From NCBI RefSeq assembly GCF_027595985.1, contig NC_073313.1, positions 114,033,552 to 114,097,551 on the forward strand: DNA of 64,000 nt. Reading direction: 5' to 3'. The translations under genes and the position numbers were made by a program. Under the pieces are notes generated by a model. It searched no databases. It saw only the letters and a program-made list of their open reading frames with translations, and was not told the DNA's origin. This DNA comes from Sorex araneus. Lineage: Eukaryota; Chordata; Mammalia; Eulipotyphla; Soricidae. Of the stretch, positions 52,085 to 62,549 are shown piece after piece; position 1 is the first letter of the stretch; every line of letters begins with the position of its first letter.

Positions 52085-52285
52085 AATTCTCTGTTTTAAC
52101 TGTTGTAAATAATGATACTATGAACATATGGGTGCAGATATCTTTTCAAATTCATGTTTTTATATCCTTTTGAGAAATACCCTAGTAGGAGTGGTGTAGC
52201 TGGATCTTACGGACTATACTTTAAATTTTTTTTCATGGAATCTCCATACCACCTGCCTATAGTACCCAGGTTCCTTTTTCTTCAC
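52085..52285 (-). mobile_element. L1 ORF2/3' relic
   Basis: 'ttgtaaataatgatactatgaac', 'tgggtgcagatatcttttc' and 'ggaatctccataccacctgc'-type text is L1 in reverse. Confidence 0.75.
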
Positions 52286-52289
52286 ATCT

Positions 52290-52475
52290 TTTTTTTTTTT
52301 TGGATGGTGTGGAGTCTTTGAACCACATCCGGTGATGTTCAGGACTTGCTCCTGGCTCTGCACTCAGGAATCACTCCTGGCAGGCTCAGGGGACCTAAGT
52401 GGTACCTCGGGATCAAACCTAGGTGGGCCCTGTGCAAGGCGAAAGCTGTACCCACTGTTCTATCGCTCTAGGCAT
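52290..52475 (-). mobile_element. Old SINE copy
   Basis: 'gaaccacatccggtgatgttc' class start to 'ctatcgctctaggc'. Confidence 0.8.
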
Positions 52476-52479
52476 TTTC

Positions 52480-52812
52480 CCCATTTTTGAGAACAGTTTG
52501 TTCCCAATATTTAAGATATAGGTCATTCTCAGGTGTATGGTGAGATCTCATTGTGATTTTGATTTGCATTTCCCTAATAATTGGGTATTTTGTGTCACGT
52601 GTCTGTGAGCCAACCTGTATATCAACCTGCTAAGCTGGTCAGTTTTTCTACCTGTTTTTTTGTTTACATTTTTTTGTGGACTTACACGAGCTCTTTATGT
52701 ATTCAGTATATTAACCCTCTATCCAAGTGTACAGTGGGTAGACAACTGCTTCCAGTTACTAGGGTGCCTTTCGGTTTTTTATGGTTTTTTTTTTTTTTTA
52801 CTGAATGACCAT
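52480..52812 (-). mobile_element. L1 ORF2 relic
   Basis: 'tgatttgcatttccctaata', 'ctctttatgtattcagtata' and 'tatccaagtgtac' are L1 in reverse. Confidence 0.7.
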
Positions 52813-52815
52813 GTT

Positions 52816-53068
52816 ATAACACTGTAGCACTGTTGTCCCGTTGTTCATCAATTTGCTTGAGCGCACACCAGTAATGTCTCTATTGTGAGACTGGTTGTTA
52901 CTGTTTTTGGCAAATCGAGTATGCCATGGGTAGCTTGCCAGGCTCTGCCATGCGGGCAGGATACCCTCCATTGCTTGCTGGGCTCTCCGAGAGGGATGGA
53001 AGAATTGAACTTGGGTTGGCCACGTTCGAGGCAAACACCCTACCCACTGTGCTGTCTCTCTGCTGCTG
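52816..53068 (-). mobile_element. SINE-B copy
   Basis: 'acactgtagcactgttgtcc' to a degraded head 'gtgctgtctctctgc'. Confidence 0.88.
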
Positions 53069-53069
53069 T

Positions 53070-53850
53070 GAGATAGAACATTACAAAATTGTTCATGATT
53101 GTTTCAGTCATACAGTGTTCCAACACCCATCCCTCCACCAGTGTAATTTTCGAGCACCAGTGTCCCCAGTTTCCCTCCCATGCCTTGATTTTTAAATTTT
53201 TTAAATTTTATTGAATCACCGGGAAATAGTTACAAGCTTTCATGTTTGGGTTACAATCACACAAGGATCAAACACCCATCCCTCCACCAGTGCACATTCC
53301 CCACCACCAGTATCCCCAGTATACCCTTCCCTTTCCCACCGTCCCCCTGCCTCCTTGGCAGACAATATTCCCCATACTCTCTCTCTACTTTTGGGCATTA
53401 TGGCTTGCAACACAGACACTGAGAGGTCATCATGTCTGTTCCATTATCTACTTTCGGCATGCATCTCCCATCCCAACTGGTTCCTCGAGCCATCATTTTC
53501 TTAGTGATCCCTTCTCTATTCCATCTGCCTTCTCCCCTCCGCTCATGAAGCAGGCTTCCAGCTATGGGGCAATCCCCCTGGCCCTTGTGTCTACTGTCCT
53601 TGTCCCTCTCCCTTGCCTTCAAGCCACCTCCCCACCCCAGCCCGCCTCTATGGCAGCCACCTCTCTTCTCTCACTCTTTTTCTCTTTCTCATCTCAGGCA
53701 CTATGGTTTGTGATACAGATGCTGAAAGGTTATCATGTGTATCCCTTCACCTGCGTTCAGCACTCAGTTTTTGTCCAGAGTGATCATTCCCAACTAGTAT
53801 TGTCATAGTGGGTCCTCCTCTGCCTTAACTACCATCCATCTCCCACACCA
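53070..53850 (-). mobile_element. Nested L1 3' ends
   Basis: An older L1 3' end (53070-53195, 'gttcatgattgtttcagtc') resumes at about 53600 ('cctctatggcagccacc'). Between them (53196-53600) lies a younger L1 3' end in the same orientation, beginning 'ttgaatcaccgggaaatag'. Confidence 0.75.
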
Positions 53851-53899
53851 TTGACATGGTCAGGGTTTTTTGTTGTTGTTATTGTTGTTGTTTGTTTGT

Positions 53900-53997
53900 T
53901 TGTCTGTACTGGGGCTGCAACCAGATTTTGTTCAGGGTTTATTCCTAGCAGTACTCGGTCAGGGTAAGCAGCCTTACCTGCTGCACTATCTCCATAG
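53900..53997 (-). mobile_element. Old SINE fragment
   Basis: 'ctggggctgcaaccagattttg' class start to 'gcactatctccatagc'. Confidence 0.55.
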
Positions 53998-54012
53998 CTA
54001 CTGTAGTAATTT

Positions 54013-54195
54013 CTTTCTTCTTTTTTTTTTTTGCTTTTTGGGTCACACCCAGTGATGCACAGGGGTTCCTCCTGGCTCTGTACTCAGCAGTTAACCCTGG
54101 CTGTGCTCAGGGGACCATACAGGATGCCGGGAATCGAATCCGGGTCGGCCACGTGCAAGGCAAAAGCCCTACCCTCTGTACTATTGCTCCAGCCC
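54013..54195 (-). mobile_element. SINE-A copy with exact target-site duplication
   Basis: 'ctactgtagtaattt' at 53998-54012 and 54196-54210. Nearly consensus. Confidence 0.95.
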
Positions 54196-54249
54196 CTACT
54201 GTAGTAATTTGTTATGCCAAAGCTTTGCAGTTTCATATATTCCAGTTGT

Positions 54250-54690
54250 TTTTTTTTTAATAAAAATTAAATTTTTTTATTTTTTAATATTTTATTTTAT
54301 TTTCAATTTATTTTTTAATTAGTGAGTCACAGTGAGAGTACAGTTACAGATTCACACATTTGTTAGTCCCTCATCCAATGTTTGAGAGCCCATCCCTCCA
54401 CCAGTGTCCATTATCCACCACCAATGAACCCAGTATCCCTCCCACTCCCCCCAGTCCCATCCCCCCACCCCACCCCACCTCTATGGCGGGGCATTCCAAT
54501 TTGATATCTCTTTCCTTTTGGGTGTTGTGGTTTGAAGTAGGGGTATTGAGAGGTCATCCTGTTCAGTCTCTAGTCTACTTTCAGCATGCATCTCCCTCCC
54601 CGCGCAGGATCTCCAATCACATACTACTTGGTGTTCTCTTCTCTATCTGGGATGACTTCTCCCCCAGCAGGAGGTTGGCTCCAAAGCTCT
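54250..54690 (-). mobile_element. 5'-truncated L1 3' end
   Basis: 'agtgagtcacagtgagagtac' class start, 'ccctccaccagtgtccatt', to 'cccagcaggaggttggc'. Confidence 0.85.
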
Positions 54691-54694
54691 AACT

Positions 54695-55065
54695 TTTGTT
54701 TTTTGATTGAGTCACTGTGACAGTTGCAGAGCTGTTGAGGATCAGGTTTCAGTGATCCAACACCCATTCCTCCACCGGAGTCCATGTCTCACCACCAATA
54801 ACTCCAGTTTCCTTCTTTTCTATGATTCCCCCCACCCCAATTTATTTATTCTTGCCTTTGTTTCCTTTGCCTTTTGAATTAATTGACTATCCAAATATAT
54901 CGCTGATGTTCAGGTCTTGGAGGATGTCACCTCTGTTTTCTCCAACCTCTTTATGTTTTATGGTCTGATATTTAAGTCTTTGATCAATTTGAATTAGTAT
55001 CTATGATAGTGTTAGTGATCAGCTTTTATTTGGCCATCCAGTTTCCCAAGAAAGTGCACTGTTAA
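54695..55065 (-). mobile_element. Older L1 3' end and ORF2 relic
   Basis: 'gattgagtcactgtgacag', then 'cccaccaataactccagtttcc'-type text, and 'gtctttgatcaatttgaatt' from ORF2. The L1 at 54250 adjoins it. Confidence 0.75.
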
Positions 55066-55157
55066 ACTGATTAGGGCTGAATGAAGACAAGGGGAAAAAC
55101 ATGTCCCCTTGTTCACTTGCGGTGAACAAAATTATCGATGTTTAGAGTTTGGAACTC

Positions 55158-55295
55158 ACATTCAGTGTTGCTGGGGTATAGTCCCAGCCTAGTGTTCGAG
55201 GGTGGGTCCTGGTAGTGCTTGGGGGAACATGTAGTACCAAGGGTTGAACAGGGGCCCCCACATGGAAGGCAAATGTCTTATCTCTTGGGCCCCCG
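55158..55295 (-). mobile_element. Old SINE copy
   Basis: 'ctggtagtgcttgggggaac' to 'cttatctcttgggccccc'. Confidence 0.55.
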
Positions 55296-55449
55296 TGCTT
55301 ACTGAGTCTTCTGTCTCCTCCAGCCCCCTTCTCTCTTTGGCTTTCCTTCATTTTCTCTTTCCTTTCTTTCAGTTTTCTTTCCTGTCATTTCTCACACCCA
55401 GTGTTGCTTAGGGGCTACTCTCAGCTCCCAGCTGGGGGAACATGCTGGA

Positions 55450-55822
55450 AGGATGGTCACTGTACCTTGCATTTTTCAAGGTACAGCTTTTTCCACTCTG
55501 CTTTCTGCTAATGAATGACTCAGGGAGAGGCACTAAAATTGTTCTCTTTCTCATCTGTTTGTGCTCTAACTTGGCGTTTCGAGCTTAATAAGTGCATTAC
55601 TGTGTACTATAGCTTGATTATGGTATTAAGTGGTAAGATTCAGAGAGCAGGAATTTGTAAGTCACAGTCCAATTATATACTACAATAAAAATACTAGAAT
55701 TCCTTAGTCATAGGCTAAAACATTTTCTCTACATTTTAGCCTATGACTCAGTTTTAGAATGATTATTGTAGTGGCATTTGCATCTACTAATTAGTATCAG
55801 CATGAAGAAAAAAACCCTTTTA
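55450..55822. other. Unique sequence with a short inverted repeat
   Basis: 'gtcataggctaaaacattt' (55708) and 'catttttagcctatgac'-type text (55734-55747) form a hairpin around 'tctcta'. No gene. Confidence 0.45.
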
Positions 55823-55824
55823 TA

Positions 55825-56108
55825 GTGCCAGGGAGATAGCACAAAGATCTGGTCTGGTGGGAGGCTGAGGTTCAGTCTTCGGCGCACATGTTCCCAGAGC
55901 ACCGCTGGGAGTGACCCCGGAGCACCAAGACAGTAGTAACACCCACAGTGGTGCTTTGGGTTCCCCTGGGTACCTGTGTGGGGCTGGGAGGCATTCAGCA
56001 GTGATTGTCCTGTGACATGGGGGGAGGGCCGTGTGTGCCTGGGATCAAACTAAGGACCTTGGCATTTTTCACATGCTCCCGCCTTTTGAGCTATCTCCCT
56101 TGCCCAGT
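55825..56108. mobile_element. Two old SINEs, tail to tail
   Basis: A plus-strand element (head 'gtgccagggagatagcac', about 55825-55945) meets a minus-strand one ending 'ttttgagctatctcccttgccc' (about 55950-56108). Confidence 0.6.
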
Positions 56109-56241
56109 ATCAGCAATCTATTTCTTTGTCTCCTAATACGAATTTTGTTTAGGAATTATCAAAACTGCAGCATGGCGGTTTTATAATTTAAAAAAAAAAA
56201 TGGAAAGAAGCATTCAATGCGATGGTACAAATTATAAGCAG

Positions 56242-56422
56242 AGGGGCTGGAGTGATAGCCCAGCAGGTAGGGCGTTTGCCTTACATGCAGCCGACCCGGG
56301 TTCGATTCCCAGCATCCCATATGGTCCCCTGAGCACCGCCAGGAGTAATTCCTGAGTACATGAGCCAGTAATAACTCCTGTGCATCGCCCAGTGTGATGC
56401 AAAAAGCAAAAAAAAAAATGAT
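56242..56422 (+). mobile_element. SINE-A copy
   Basis: 'ggggctggagtgatagcccag' class head to 'gtgatgcaaaaagc'. 'ataagcaga' flanks both sides. Confidence 0.92.
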
Positions 56423-56454
56423 AAGCAGATATTCCGGTTTCTTGTTTGCTTACT

Positions 56455-56625
56455 TGTTTGTGTGTGGGGAGTTGAACCTGGCTATACTCAGGGATTACTC
56501 CCAGTTCAGTGCTCCTGGGTCATTTTCCTTTATGCTAAAGGACCAGATGGTGCCAGGGATTGAAACTGGATCTCCTGCATACAAAACAGTGCTCCTGCCC
56601 TTTGAGCCATCTTCCAGACCCCAGG
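56455..56625 (-). mobile_element. Old SINE copy
   Basis: 'ggggagttgaacctggctat' to 'gagccatcttccagacccc'. Confidence 0.6.
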
Positions 56626-56730
56626 GATTCCCATTTTTTCTTTATATACATTGTTTGTGTTTCTTTGTATTTATTAGAATAATGTAACTTCCTATTGGGT
56701 AAGGGAGTCAGTGCTAAGACTGACAATAGA

Positions 56731-56751
56731 GTTAGGGTTAGAGTTAGGGTT
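56731..56751. repeat. Short telomere-like repeat
   Basis: 'gttagggttagagttaggg' plus 'tt': three TTAGGG-type units, one altered. Confidence 0.7.
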
Positions 56752-56998
56752 CACTGTATCACTGTCATCCCGTTGCTCATCGATTTGCTTGAACGGGCAC
56801 CAGTAATGTCTCCATTGTGAGACTTGCTGTTACTGTTTTTGGCATATTGAATACGCCATGGGTAGCTTGCCAGGCTCTGCTGTGCAGGTGAGATACTCTC
56901 GGTAGCTTGCTGGGCTCTCCAAGAGTGGTGGAACAATCGAACCCGGGTCAGCCGCGTGCAAGGCAAATGCCCTACCCGCTGTGCTATTGCTCCAGCCC
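56752..56998 (-). mobile_element. SINE-B copy
   Basis: 'cactgtatcactgtcatcccg' class tail to 'gctattgctccagccc'. Confidence 0.92.
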
Positions 56999-57059
56999 AG
57001 GATTATGCATGCATAATTATTGAAGGACCATGATTTCTAAAGTTATTTGTAGCTGAATT

Positions 57060-57200
57060 TGACACATACTGTGTTCCAGCATCCATCCCATCATCAGTGT
57101 TTTCTTCCCTATCCCCAGGGTCCTTCCCTTCCCTCCCCTCCGCATCTGGGCACCTTAACAGGCACATGTTTAAATTTGGTTGTTGAAGTTAGGGATCTCT
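57060..57200 (-). mobile_element. Old L1 3' fragment
   Basis: 'gttccagcatccatcccatc' and 'ccccagggtccttccc' only. Confidence 0.45.
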
Positions 57201-57356
57201 TGCCTGTTGATGACTCTGATTTAGCTCTTTAGCCAAACCACTGCCCTCTGCCACCAGTGTACCTGAGGCCCTTAATCCCTGCCCTCCTTTCACTTCCTCT
57301 CTGCCTCTTCTTGCCTCCCCCATCGATTTCTTGACTTCTCTCGTCTCCTATACTCT

Positions 57357-57388
57357 AGATGCCTAGACCAAGGCTGGTCTAGGCATCT
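57357..57388. other. Perfect 14-bp inverted repeat
   Basis: Arms 57357-57370 ('agatgcctagacca') and 57375-57388 are exact reverse complements around the loop 'aggc'. Confidence 0.95.
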
Positions 57389-57474
57389 CCCCCTTCAAAC
57401 ATGGCATTCCGTCATCTAGGCCTCGTATATAGCACATAGAAGAGAGACCCCAGTGAGAGAGTTTTTATTTTATT

Positions 57475-57665
57475 TCATTTTTTACGTTTTTATTGAGTCT
57501 CTGAGATAGACCCTTACAAAGCTGTTTATGATTAGGCTTCAATCATACAGTACCTCAGCACCCGTCCCTCCACCAGTGTACATTACCCAGCACTGGTGTC
57601 CGCAGTTTCCCTCCCATCATCCCACCCCACCCTCCCTAGCCTGCCTCTATGGCAGGCGCTTTTCC
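57475..57665 (-). mobile_element. L1 3' end
   Basis: 'gattaggcttcaatcatacag' and 'cctccaccagtgtacatt' to 'ctctatggcaggcgc'. Confidence 0.8.
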
Positions 57666-57666
57666 C

Positions 57667-57737
57667 CTCTCTCTCTCTCTCTCTCTCTCTTGCTTGCTCG
57701 CTCGCTCTTGCTCTCGTTCTCGCTCGCTCTCTCTTCC
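57667..57737. repeat. (TC)n and (GCTC)n tract
   Basis: Pyrimidine-rich repeat with TTGCTCGC units abutting the L1. Confidence 0.9.
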
Positions 57738-57773
57738 CCCCTCTTGTAAGAGAGGTTTTAAAAGTTCATTCTG

Positions 57774-57980
57774 GGGGCTGGAGAGATAGCACAGCGGGTA
57801 GGGCGTTTGCCTTGCACGCGGCCGACCCGGGTTCAAATCCCAGCATCCCATATGGTCCCCTGAGCACAGCCAGGGGTAATTCCTGTGTGCAAAGCCAGGA
57901 GTAACCCCTGTGCATCGCCAGGTGTGACCCAAAAAGCAATAAATAAATAAATAAAAATAAATAAATAAAAAAAATTTTAA
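57774..57980 (+). mobile_element. SINE-A copy with exact target-site duplication
   Basis: 'aaaagttcattctg' at 57760-57773 and 57981-57994. Long (AAAT)n tail; near-consensus body. Confidence 0.95.
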
Positions 57981-57994
57981 AAAAGTTCATTCTG

Positions 57995-60070
57995 AAGAGC
58001 AATGAAGTCTCAGAGCCAGCTCATGAGTGTGCTCCCTGTCTGAAAAATGCTACTAAGGGCATAAACCAATTTCCAAGGCAAAACACAGTTCTGGGGGAGA
58101 GGGGATAATCTGGGAGAGAGAAGAAATTACTGTCCCGTGAATTTGACGGTGTGCTAGTAATAATGACTTTTAGCACTGATGAAGACTACAAAATGGGTTA
58201 AGTTAGTAGCAGGATGTATACCAGGTAGCGTATTGCCAAATAAAATACTGAGCAAGGAACGCTGTTCAGTTACATTGCAGTCTCTACGAACCAGAGCCAG
58301 TTAGCAGTGTTATTTTTGAGGATTTAACTCTGTGCTCAGAGAAAGGCAATCGGGGTACGTCAGCAAAAATAAAATAAGTACAATTTATGTGGCATCTTCC
58401 GTACGTGTCAATAGTTAGGGCATATAACAGTTTATGAGACCATGCTATTTTTGCAGCCAATCTTAAGGATAAATCTACATTGTTTTCAGAATTCTCTGCT
58501 GAGCCAAATTTAACAATGGCCATTATGTGGGGAAAATAGCAACCATTGTTGGGGAATTAAACTCTGGAATTTATCTCTGGAGATAAAAAGAGTTTTTTAA
58601 TAAAGCTAATAAAACTTTAATGGCTGCATAACCAAACAAATTAACATGATCAGAGAAGACTTGGTAGAAGCAGAAAAACAGTACAGTTGTTGAAATAAAT
58701 CTGGCAGAGGTACCCTAAACTTTGTAAAGCTGGGGTTCCGATAATTCGTCTGAAGAAAGCACAATTTCAAAAGCAGACACAAGCAAGCATTTGGATTCCC
58801 GATTGAACCTTTTTATGTGTAAGGTCCAAACAAATGAAGAAAAAGTCGAACATAGTTACAGAGCAGGCGGTTCTTGACAAACTCCCCATGAAATGGAATT
58901 ATTTGGTGTGTTTTGGAAGTGTATGTATGTGCTTGCAAGAAATGACATGGAGGAATTAAATTGCTATGAAGTACATGGTGGTTCTTGAAAGGAATATTGG
59001 AAACCTTTCAGGGTGTTTTATTAGACAGTGAGGCAACATTTTGCTCTGGGAATGTGTCACCACAATAATAGCGGAAGTCAGGAAATATTTCACATGCAAA
59101 TGTATCTGAACCTCTTCATGGATGTACTTAGCACTTGAAAGCATGGCACCATCTGATAACAATTTGAAGCCAGCATTTTATAAACTACGGCTTCATGTTA
59201 CCACTTTGTCGAATTAGTTCTTTGGAGGGGATTTTCTGTGTCTTCCTAAAAACTGGCAGTGTTTATCATGGCCTAGGACAGGCAGGCAAAAAATGCTGAA
59301 GCTGCTTTTCCTTTTTGTACCTTGCAGTTTCCTTGAGGTTAAAAAGAAGCCCTTTGAAAGTTTGGAAAACTCAAGTAGTTCTGTCTTGGCAGCTAAGTGA
59401 CAGCGTCCTTTTTGTGTGTGGCAAATTTGAGAGGAGACTCAAAGCACAGAGTTCTGTTTACTTCCCACTGCATTTATTTTCTCTGAATCGCCTTTCGTTT
59501 CTAAAAGTGGGGAACTTCAAAACACGTCAACTGTCAAACGCTGATCTTGGATTCAGTGCCACTAGAAGAAGGGAAGGCCCTACCCTTGGTTTAGGCGCCG
59601 CAAGTTCTCGGAAATCATCCTATTTTAGAGAGTAATATAATGGAGTAAGATGCCTTTTATATTTATTTGATTTGCATTCAAATTTTGTTCTTATTTATGC
59701 AATAAACTACGTTAGCATATGCCAGTGACTTCAGTTCCTTTTGAAATGCAGTGCTTATCACCTGACAGTCATTTAACCGATACTTAGATGTGCATGTCTG
59801 CCCTGTGCCAGGCACGCCAGAGATTCCCAGACTTCTTTGACTTTGATTTTCCCATTCAAGGAAAAAAAATCACTTGCTCTCCCCTGGAAATCTACCTTCT
59901 TTAAGCTAACCAACAGAAGTGCCCCACCCAATTGCGCTTGAAACTACTCCAGAACCCTCACTGCGGGGGTGGTGCCATCCACTGTGAGAAATACAGGCCT
60001 ACATACTTGATAGATTAATGAAAAAAAAATACACTGCCTTCATAGAGCTTAATAAACATCAAATACTACA
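57995..60070. other. 2.1-kb block free of SINEs and L1
   Basis: The longest repeat-free block in the window. It contains the exon-like segment at 59328. I see no other splice-bounded open frame. Its freedom from insertions could mean constraint, but I cannot measure conservation. Confidence 0.55.
59328..59725 (+). other. Candidate 3'-terminal exon
   Basis: A strong acceptor ('cttttcctttttgtaccttgcag') at 59327 is followed in one frame by 23 codons ending at TGA (59398-59400; near the end 'FESLENSSSSVLAAK'). A polyadenylation signal AATAAA at 59701-59706 follows about 300 nt later. Together these look like a last exon with its 3' UTR. A second frame is open much longer (59315-59635), which argues for caution. 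No family is recognised. Confidence 0.27.
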
Positions 60071-60071
60071 A

Positions 60072-60248
60072 TGTTGTGTTTTTTTTTCTTTTTGGGTCAC
60101 ACCTGGCGGTGCACAGGGTAACTCCTGGCTCTGTACTCAGGAACCACCCCTGGCGGTGCTCAGGGGACCATATGAGATGCTGGGAATCGAACCCGGGTAG
60201 GCCGCATGCAAGGCAAACGCCCTACCCGCTGTGCTATTGCTCCAGCCC
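60072..60248 (-). mobile_element. SINE-A copy
   Basis: 'ctttttgggtcacacctggc' to 'gctattgctccagcccc'. 'caatgtt.tgttt' flanks both sides. Confidence 0.93.
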
Positions 60249-60251
60249 CAA

Positions 60252-60314
60252 TGTTTTGTTTTTTTGTGGGAGTCTAACCCAGGCCTCATCACTGAGCCAT
60301 ACTGGCCCTTTAAA
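60252..60314 (-). mobile_element. SINE head fragment
   Basis: 'gtgggagtctaacccaggcc' and 'tgagccatactggccc'. Confidence 0.45.
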
Positions 60315-61390
60315 TATTAAAATAGAGCAACGTAAAATAATTTAATGCTGTCGCTCAACACTTAAAAGACCTTCGCTGAGTGAGTTTTGAGAACTTGCAT
60401 ATTTTAGCTGAAGTTTGAATAGGAAATAGATGTAATTTGCTTGAAATACATGCTGATCAGCATATTTGATTTTTTTTTGATCCTTGCTTTTTTATTAGCA
60501 TTATTTGTTAGTCTCATTTTTACTAACGTTATGATAAGGCCCCTTATGTCTGAGGAATGGCACTAGTTGGACTTGTGGATTTCCTTCTTGGGATGGGAAT
60601 GGTTTGTACGGAAGGGTGGTGATAGGACATAGTAGTAGCCCTGGAAATGAATGTTTAGGTCTGGCATTTGTCGATGCTGCGTTCTGCTGTTGGTAGAATT
60701 AGGGACTACTTATTGTACTTAATGTTCCCCATGGAAAATGAATGTATTGCTCAGTTATTTTTGCCTGTGTGAGTAGTACAAGAGCTGACTCAAAGGAGAT
60801 GACATGATGGTTCCTGTCCGAAAGTGAAATAAGATGATGTGTTGCGGTGGAAAAATGATGTGGTCAATGCCCATATTTGTTCTTGTCGCTCACTCATTTC
60901 CTTTTATAGAGGAAAACCAAAGAGAGTCTCATTTCTTTTTCTTTTTTTTTTCGAGATTCCTTTGGGCATTTTCTTTCCATGTCTTTTCCCCTCTTTTTAA
61001 AACATACATTATAATGATTTGCAATTTGGTTGACTCGACTTTTACTATATGATAAGTATCCCTTAGAGTTGTCATGGTAGAGGCCCTCTGCCTGTTTTAG
61101 GGAATTAGTTAAATGTGTGGACACAGACAATCTAAAGTCCTTGGGCAAGAAAGGAATATTCTAGAAACTTTCATATCTTCTGAAGCATGCTGTCCTGTGT
61201 GGTGCCTCTTACAAAGAGGATACACATTCAGTCTGTTTAGAACATGAGCCATAGGTTTCCTTTTGCTTTCTAAAATACTGACTGCTTTATTCTAAGTGAA
61301 AAATATCTTACTGATCTATTTTATGTCGATATTATAGAATTTCAAGGGTAGAGCTGTACAAATCTTTAAGGGTACAGAATTTTAATTTTT
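60315..61390. other. 1.1-kb unique block
   Basis: No repeat or supported exon. Confidence 0.4.
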
Positions 61391-61394
61391 AAAT

Positions 61395-61560
61395 GGATTG
61401 TTTATGATTTGGAGGCCACAACTGGCAGTGCCCAGGGGTTACTCCTGACTCTATGCTTAGGGATCATTTGTGGCAGTGAGTGCTCAGAGGACTATATTCA
61501 GTACTGAGGTTGCAATCACATGCAAGGTATTAATTATCTTCTGTACTGTCTCTCCGGTCC
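61395..61560 (-). mobile_element. Old SINE copy
   Basis: 'ggaggccacaactggcagtg' to 'gtactgtctctccggtcc'. Confidence 0.75.
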
Positions 61561-61574
61561 ATATAGAATATTTT

Positions 61575-61752
61575 TGGGGTTTTCTTCTTTACTTTTAAGG
61601 CCACACTAGGAGTTCTTTGGGGCTTACTCCTGTCTCTGCACTCAGGAGTCACTCCTGGCGATGCTTGTGGATCATATGCTATGCCAGGGATCGAACCCGG
61701 GTTGGCCGTGTGCAAGGCAACTGCTCTCCATTTTACTCTTTCTCAGGCCCCC
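61575..61752 (-). mobile_element. SINE copy
   Basis: 'taaggccacactaggagtt' to 'tactctttctcaggccccc'. 'catatagaat.ttttt' stands on both sides (61560 and 61752), a decayed duplication. Confidence 0.8.
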
Positions 61753-61796
61753 ATATAGAATTTTTTAAATTCAATTTTATTTGAAAATATTTGTGG

Positions 61797-61969
61797 CTGG
61801 AGCGATAGCACAGCGGGTAGGGTGTTTGCCTTGCATGTGCCCGACCTGGGTTTCGATTCCCAGCATCCCATATGGTCTCCTGAGCACTGCCAGGAGTAAT
61901 TCCTGAGTGCAAAGCCAGGAGTACCCCTGTGCATCGCAAGGTGTGACCCAAAAGCAAAAAAAAAAAAAG
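61797..61969 (+). mobile_element. SINE-A copy with target-site duplication
   Basis: 'gaaaatatttRtgg' at 61783-61796 (R=g) and 61970-61983 (R=a). Near-consensus. Confidence 0.93.
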
Positions 61970-62149
61970 GAAAATATTTATGGACATTTTCACATATGCT
62001 AAGTGAAATGTAATTAGTCTTCATTAAAAGTTACGAATATTTGATTTCTTATCGTTTTCTCTTTAATTAGTTATTGGGGATTTAGGTTTAAATAAATCTC
62101 ATTATTCTACCTATAACCAGTGCAGTGCATCTAGTTTAAATTTTCTAAA

Positions 62150-62380
62150 ATTTGATTTTATTTTTTGTGGTTTAATAAGTTACAATAGTTGTAAAATTTA
62201 TGATATTCACATACAAATTTGCTACATCCCACCACTATCAGCATGCACACGATCCTTCACCTATGTTCCTATATATCACCTCTAGTCTGCTTTTTCCCAT
62301 CCTCTTTCACTGCTTGGTGATTGTGGTTTGTCATTGTTCAGTACTATCTATTCTCTTTCTCTCTCTCTCTTGTTTTGATT
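62150..62380 (-). mobile_element. L1 3' region
   Basis: 'cacctatgttcctatatatc' and 'gtgattgtggtttgtcattg' fit L1 3' UTR in reverse. It continues after the SINE. Confidence 0.6.
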
Positions 62381-62381
62381 T

Positions 62382-62545
62382 TGTGCCACACACAGTGGTG
62401 CCCAGGGCTTACACCTGCCTCTGTGTTACTCCTGGCAGCCCTCAGGAGACCCTGTGTGGTACTGAGAATTGGCACCTGGGATGAACATGGTTTTTCTGAA
62501 TATATGGTAAGTGCCTTGATCACCTGTACCTTCTCTCTGGCCCTG
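62382..62545 (-). mobile_element. SINE copy inside L1
   Basis: 'tgtgccacacacagtggtgcc' class start to 'cttctctctggcccctg'-type head. Confidence 0.75.
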
Positions 62546-62549
62546 ATAC

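Noticed and set aside
346..57000. CRISPR-like or regularly spaced repeats
   Set aside because: The repeated units are dispersed SINEs with irregular spacing in both orientations in a mammalian genome.
1336..62024. Many frames with motifs such as 'GPYGMLGIEPGSA' or 'CYRSSP'
   Set aside because: These peptides recur dozens of times because they are translations of SINE-A and SINE-B in either orientation, not a protein family.
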